A model generated the notes under the pieces. The model was not told the DNA's origin and did not search any database. It saw nothing but the letters and a program-made list of their open reading frames with translations. A DNA stretch of 11,835 nucleotides from Acidobacteriota bacterium (GTDB lineage Bacteria; Acidobacteriota; Terriglobia; UBA7540): the NCBI GenBank assembly GCA_021827245.1, contig JAKAWN010000198.1, positions 1-11,835 on the forward strand, given 5' to 3'. Positions 8,292 through 11,835 of this stretch are shown piece after piece; position 1 is the stretch's first letter, and the number at the start of each line of letters is the position of its first letter. A program made the position numbers and the translations under genes.

Positions 8292-11200
8292 TCAGGACAG
8301 ATGTTCTGCGTCAGGCGCAAGGACCGGCTCGCCAACGGCTTCAGGCACCGGCTGGCGCTTGCTAACGTGCCGCCATTTCAGGAAGGAGTCCATGTAAGTG
8401 TAAAAGACAGGCGTGAGATAGAGAGTCACGAATTGAGCGAAGAGGAGGCCGCCGACCACGCAAAGGCCCAGGGGGCGCCGGGCATCGGCGTCGGCGCCAA
8501 TCCCGATGGCGATCGGTAGGGTGCCAATGATCGCACAGGCGGTGGTCATCATGATGGGGCGGAACCGAATCATGGAGCCCTGGTAGGCCGATTCGATGGC
8601 AGTGTAATTCCCCTTGCGCTCAAGTTCCAAGGCGAAATCGACCATCATAATCGCGTTCTTCTTGACGATGCCGATCAGCATGATCAGTCCGACGAAGCCG
8701 TAAAGATCAAGCTGCATATGGAACAATGAGAGCGTGAGCAAGCCGCCGAAAGCCGCCGCCGGAAGCCCGGTGAGAATGGTGATGGGGTGAACGTAACTCT
8801 CATAGAGGATGCCCAGAACAATGTAGATGACCAGCACTGTCACGATCAGCAGAATGCCCAAGCCGGTGAGAGACTGTTGGAAAGCCTGAGCAGTGCCCTG
8901 GAAACTGGTGGTGATGGAGATCGGCAGCATGGACCTCGCAAGGGTGTCCACTTCAGTGACCGCCTGGCCCAGGGCGACACCACGCGCCAGGTTGAAAGAC
9001 ATGGTAGCGGAGGGAAGTTGGCCGCTATGGTTGACGGTGAGAGGGCCCACGCCGGTTGTGAACTTTGAGACGGCGCTGAGCGGAACGAGCTGTCCGGAGG
9101 AAGAGTTGATGTAAAGCTCGGAGAGCATGTTGGGATCGCTTTGAAAGCGCTTCTGCACCTGGAGAACGACCCAGTATTCATCGTTCGCGGTGTAAATGGG
9201 AGAAACCAGGCGCTGGCCGTAAGCGCTGTAGAGGGCATCCTCAACCTGCTGAGGGGTCACTCCTAATGCAGCGGCTTTTTGGCGGTCAACCACGACGTTG
9301 GCCTGGGGATTTCGAATTTGCAGGTCGCTGGTGACGTCGATGAGGCCAGGCAGAGTTTTCATCTTTGCTTCGAACATCTCCGCGTACTTATACAACTGAT
9401 CGATATTCGGGCTCGACAGGGTGAACTGATACAGGCTCTTGGTCATGTGGCCGCCAATCCGGATGGCGGGCGGATTGGTGAGGAAAACCTTTATACCAGG
9501 AATCTTGTTCAGCTTTGGCTGCAACTCGCGGATCACGTCATTGATGGTCATGTGATGTTCATAGAGCGGGCGGATGAATCGGACCACCGAATCGAGAACG
9601 GGGACATGCCCGTAATGGGCAACCAGACGATCGTAGGCCGGGCTGTTGGTCCAGGGGCGATCAGGACGGTCTTTCAAGTGGAGGAACGCGTGGCCATTGT
9701 TCAGGCCGGCGCTGTTTGAGCCGCTGACGCCCGAGAAAAATTGAACGACATTCGGATCGGCCTGAAAAATACGATTGACAGCTGCCTGATGGGCTTTCAT
9801 CGCGTCGAAGGAGATCCCCTGGTTGGCTTCGGTCGCAGCGGAAATTTCCGAGAGATCGTCTTCGGGCAGGAAGCCTTTCGGAATCGCCCAAAACTGCCAT
9901 GCGGTACCCACCAGGATGAGAAAACCGAGGCCCATCACCGTGACGCGGTGCCGCATCGCCCAGCGAAGGCTTGCGCCATACCCCCGGAGGGCCACATCGA
10001 GCATCTTTTCCAGCGTCCGATACAGCCAGCCATGAGATCTCTCGTGTTCAGGGTGCAGGTACCGCCGGCAGAGCATCGGGCTGAGGGTGACGGAAACAAA
10101 GCCGGAAACAAGGACGGCCGAAATAATGACCACAGCGAACTCATGGAGCAGGCGGCCAAAGACCCCAGGCATGAAAAAGACAGGGAGAAAGACGACAGCC
10201 AGCGACAGGGTCATCGAAAGAATCGTGAAATTGACTTCTTTCGATCCATCGAGCGCCGCTTGGAGCGGTCCCTTTCCCATCTCCATATGGCGCACGATAT
10301 TTTCCAGCATCACGATGGCGTCGTCGACGACGAAGCCCACCGACAGAGTCAGCGCCAGCAGCGATAAATTGTCAATGGTGTAGCCAAGCAGGTACATCGC
10401 TGCGAAGGTGCCGATGATCGCCATCGGAAGGGCCAGGCTCGGAATCACGGTGGCGGAAATGTTGCGCAGAAAAAGGAAGATGACAAGGACCACCAGAAAG
10501 ACGGCCAGGAGAAGCGTGAACTTGACGTCATTGACAGAGCTTTGGATTGGAACCGATCGATCGTACTCGACCGAGAGATGAATAGACGGCGGCACCATCG
10601 AGTAGAAGCGCGGAATGAGTTTGCGGATGTCCTTGACGATGTCGATCGTGTTGGTCCCGGGCTGCCGCATAACAGCCAACATGATGCCGGGAACGTTGTT
10701 GATCCAGTTCGCGACGTACTCATCCTGAACTCCATTGCGGACCGTGGCTACCTGATCAAGCTGCACCGGGGCTCCGTTGCGATAAGCGACGATGAGAGGC
10801 CGATAGACGGCGGCATCGGAAAGTTGGCCATTGGATTCGATGTTATAGGCCTTGTGAGCGCCGTAGAGCGTGCCCATGGGCATGTTGACGTTGGCGTTTT
10901 GAATCGCCTGTTCAACTTGGTCGATGCCGATCTGGCGGCTGGCAAGCTCCTGGGGGTTCAGATTGACGCGCACAGCGTACTTCGCCGAGCCGTTGACATC
11001 AACCTCTGCAACGCCGGGAACCATCGAAATCTGTTCGGCGATGAGGTCCTCGGCATATTTGTCGACATCGTAGAGCGGCAGCGTCGGCGAGGTTACGGCC
11101 AGCAGAAAGATGGGCGAATCGGCCGGGTTCACTTTTCGGAAAGTCGGGGGAAAAGGCATGTTGGCCGGAAGCTGATTGGCTGCGGCCGCGATGGCCGACT

Positions 11201-11525
11201 GGACATCGAGGGCGGCGGAGTCGATGTTGCGGCTGAGATCGAACTGGAGCGTGATCTGGGTGTTGCCGAGCGAACTGGTGGAAGTCATCGAGTCCAGGCC
11301 GGCAATGGTTGTGAACTGCTTCTCGAGCGGAGTCGCCACAGTTGAAGCCATGGTTTCCGGGTTGGCCCCGGGAAGGCCGGCGGAAACCTGGATGGTGGGA
11401 AAATCCACGTTCGGCAAATCACTCACGGCCAGATCGCGGTAGCCGAGAATACCAAAAAGGAGAATGGCCAGCATCAGGAGGCTGGTCATAACCGGCCGGC
11501 GGATAAAAGGTTCACAGAGATTCAT
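8292..11525 (-). CDS. RND-family efflux pump, MdtB/MdtC-like inner-membrane subunit
   Basis: Proton-driven multidrug exporter of the inner membrane and periplasm (HAE1/RND), 1077 residues. It has the usual duplicated layout: TM1 at about 12-29, a first porter loop (about 30-332), TM2-TM6 (about 335-485), TM7 near 528-547, a second porter loop (about 550-885), and TM8-TM12 to about 1045. Proton-relay residues are D401 and D402 (VGFVVDDAIVMLENI) and K956 (GIVKKNAIMMVDFA). KVNPADSPI (131-139), FFMPGVFGRLLHEFAV (450-465), YIVLGILYESYVHP (901-914) and FRPIMMTT (988-995) are very close to E. coli MdtC as I recall it. Against MdtC it has about 34 extra residues near 620-656. Ribosome site before the ATG is weak (GGAA). 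It follows the membrane-fusion protein by 15 nt; only one RND subunit is seen. Confidence 0.95.
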   Translation of the reverse strand: MNLCEPFIRRPVMTSLLMLAILLFGILGYRDLAVSDLPNVDFPTIQVSAGLPGANPETMASTVATPLEKQFTTIAGLDSMTSTSSLGNTQITLQFDLSRNIDSAALDVQSAIAAAANQLPANMPFPPTFRKVNPADSPIFLLAVTSPTLPLYDVDKYAEDLIAEQISMVPGVAEVDVNGSAKYAVRVNLNPQELASRQIGIDQVEQAIQNANVNMPMGTLYGAHKAYNIESNGQLSDAAVYRPLIVAYRNGAPVQLDQVATVRNGVQDEYVANWINNVPGIMLAVMRQPGTNTIDIVKDIRKLIPRFYSMVPPSIHLSVEYDRSVPIQSSVNDVKFTLLLAVFLVVLVIFLFLRNISATVIPSLALPMAIIGTFAAMYLLGYTIDNLSLLALTLSVGFVVDDAIVMLENIVRHMEMGKGPLQAALDGSKEVNFTILSMTLSLAVVFLPVFFMPGVFGRLLHEFAVVIISAVLVSGFVSVTLSPMLCRRYLHPEHERSHGWLYRTLEKMLDVALRGYGASLRWAMRHRVTVMGLGFLILVGTAWQFWAIPKGFLPEDDLSEISAATEANQGISFDAMKAHQAAVNRIFQADPNVVQFFSGVSGSNSAGLNNGHAFLHLKDRPDRPWTNSPAYDRLVAHYGHVPVLDSVVRFIRPLYEHHMTINDVIRELQPKLNKIPGIKVFLTNPPAIRIGGHMTKSLYQFTLSSPNIDQLYKYAEMFEAKMKTLPGLIDVTSDLQIRNPQANVVVDRQKAAALGVTPQQVEDALYSAYGQRLVSPIYTANDEYWVVLQVQKRFQSDPNMLSELYINSSSGQLVPLSAVSKFTTGVGPLTVNHSGQLPSATMSFNLARGVALGQAVTEVDTLARSMLPISITTSFQGTAQAFQQSLTGLGILLIVTVLVIYIVLGILYESYVHPITILTGLPAAAFGGLLTLSLFHMQLDLYGFVGLIMLIGIVKKNAIMMVDFALELERKGNYTAIESAYQGSMIRFRPIMMTTACAIIGTLPIAIGIGADADARRPLGLCVVGGLLFAQFVTLYLTPVFYTYMDSFLKWRHVSKRQPVPEAVGEPVLAPDAEHLS

Positions 11526-11540
11526 GAAATTCCGGCTTTG

Positions 11541-11835
11541 TCAGAGGGACTTGGTGAAATAGACTTTAGACCCGGGAACCAAGCGCACCTGCCCGTCGGT
11601 GACCACGGTTTCACCAGCGGAGAGACCCTGCAAAACTTCCATCTGGCCGTTGGCGGCTTGCCCCACCTTCACTTGCCGGACATCGACGGTCTTATCCGGT
11701 TTCACCACAAAAACGTAATCGCCTTGCTGCCCCGCCTGCACCGCCTCTGAAGGGACGACCAAGACGTTTTGTTGCTCACCCAGTTTAAGGACCACATTGG
11801 AGAACTGGCCGGGCCAAAGATGATGATCGATGTTG
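11541..11835 (-). CDS. RND efflux membrane-fusion protein (MdtA/AcrA-like), C-terminal fragment
   Basis: Periplasmic adaptor that would link the RND pump to an outer-membrane channel. Only the last 97 residues lie in the window; the gene continues past 11835. The visible part begins with NIDHHLWPGQFSNVVLKL, matching the family's LxPGQFVxVxL strand. It continues with VLVVPSEAVQAGQQGDYVFV, the beta-barrel to membrane-proximal transition, and ends with LQGLSAGETVVTDGQVRLVP, typical of the adaptor C terminus. The stop codon is 15 nt before the pump ATG, so the two are one operon and translation is probably coupled. Confidence 0.92.
   Translation of the reverse strand, partial: NIDHHLWPGQFSNVVLKLGEQQNVLVVPSEAVQAGQQGDYVFVVKPDKTVDVRQVKVGQAANGQMEVLQGLSAGETVVTDGQVRLVPGSKVYFTKSL

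Noticed and set aside
10542..11345. Long plus-strand open frame (267 codons) antisense to the RND pump gene
   Set aside because: The pump on the other strand is beyond doubt; high GC content leaves long open frames in the antisense strand, and the translation is not family-like.

Overview
The window looks like chromosomal DNA from a GC-rich Gram-negative-type bacterium, most likely an acidobacterium. This is an inference from three things: a Tat-exported Gfo/Idh/MocA oxidoreductase, an MdtC-like RND pump, and an integrase whose N-terminal region resembles ones I associate with Acidobacteriota. No 16S rRNA or other decisive marker is present. Almost every gene lies on the minus strand, so the genes are best read from right to left.

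Right part (8292-11835): the C-terminal end of a periplasmic membrane-fusion protein is followed after 15 nt by a complete MdtB/MdtC-type RND efflux pump. No outer-membrane channel gene follows. Next comes a gene with its own good sigma-70-type promoter, encoding a Tat-signal Gfo/Idh/MocA-family oxidoreductase (6759-8123).

Middle (6109-6758): a 650-bp non-coding stretch holds a degenerate tandem repeat of about 65 bp. Each repeat carries a triplet of TTCGTT boxes spaced about one helical turn apart. A strong promoter (TTGACT-17-TAAAAT) sits close to the next gene.

Central operon (1499-6099): gap (GAPDH), pgk, a free-standing HNH endonuclease, tpiA, secG and tRNA-Leu(GAG) all run in the same direction with short gaps. 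Three consecutive lower-glycolysis enzymes are thus joined to a subunit of the Sec translocon and a tRNA. The HNH gene has three homing-endonuclease-type repeats followed by an HNH nuclease domain. It sits cleanly between pgk and tpiA and looks like a selfish insertion in an essential operon.

Left part (1-1434): a tyrosine recombinase lies directly downstream of the tRNA-Leu 3' end in the same orientation, the classic layout of a genomic island integrated at a tRNA. All catalytic residues are present. However, about 98 further codons of plausible N-terminal sequence lie upstream of the only usable ATG and have no standard start codon, so the gene may be damaged or use an unusual start. The tail of an unidentified plus-strand gene converges on it at the window edge and is probably island cargo. 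The rest of the island lies beyond position 1.
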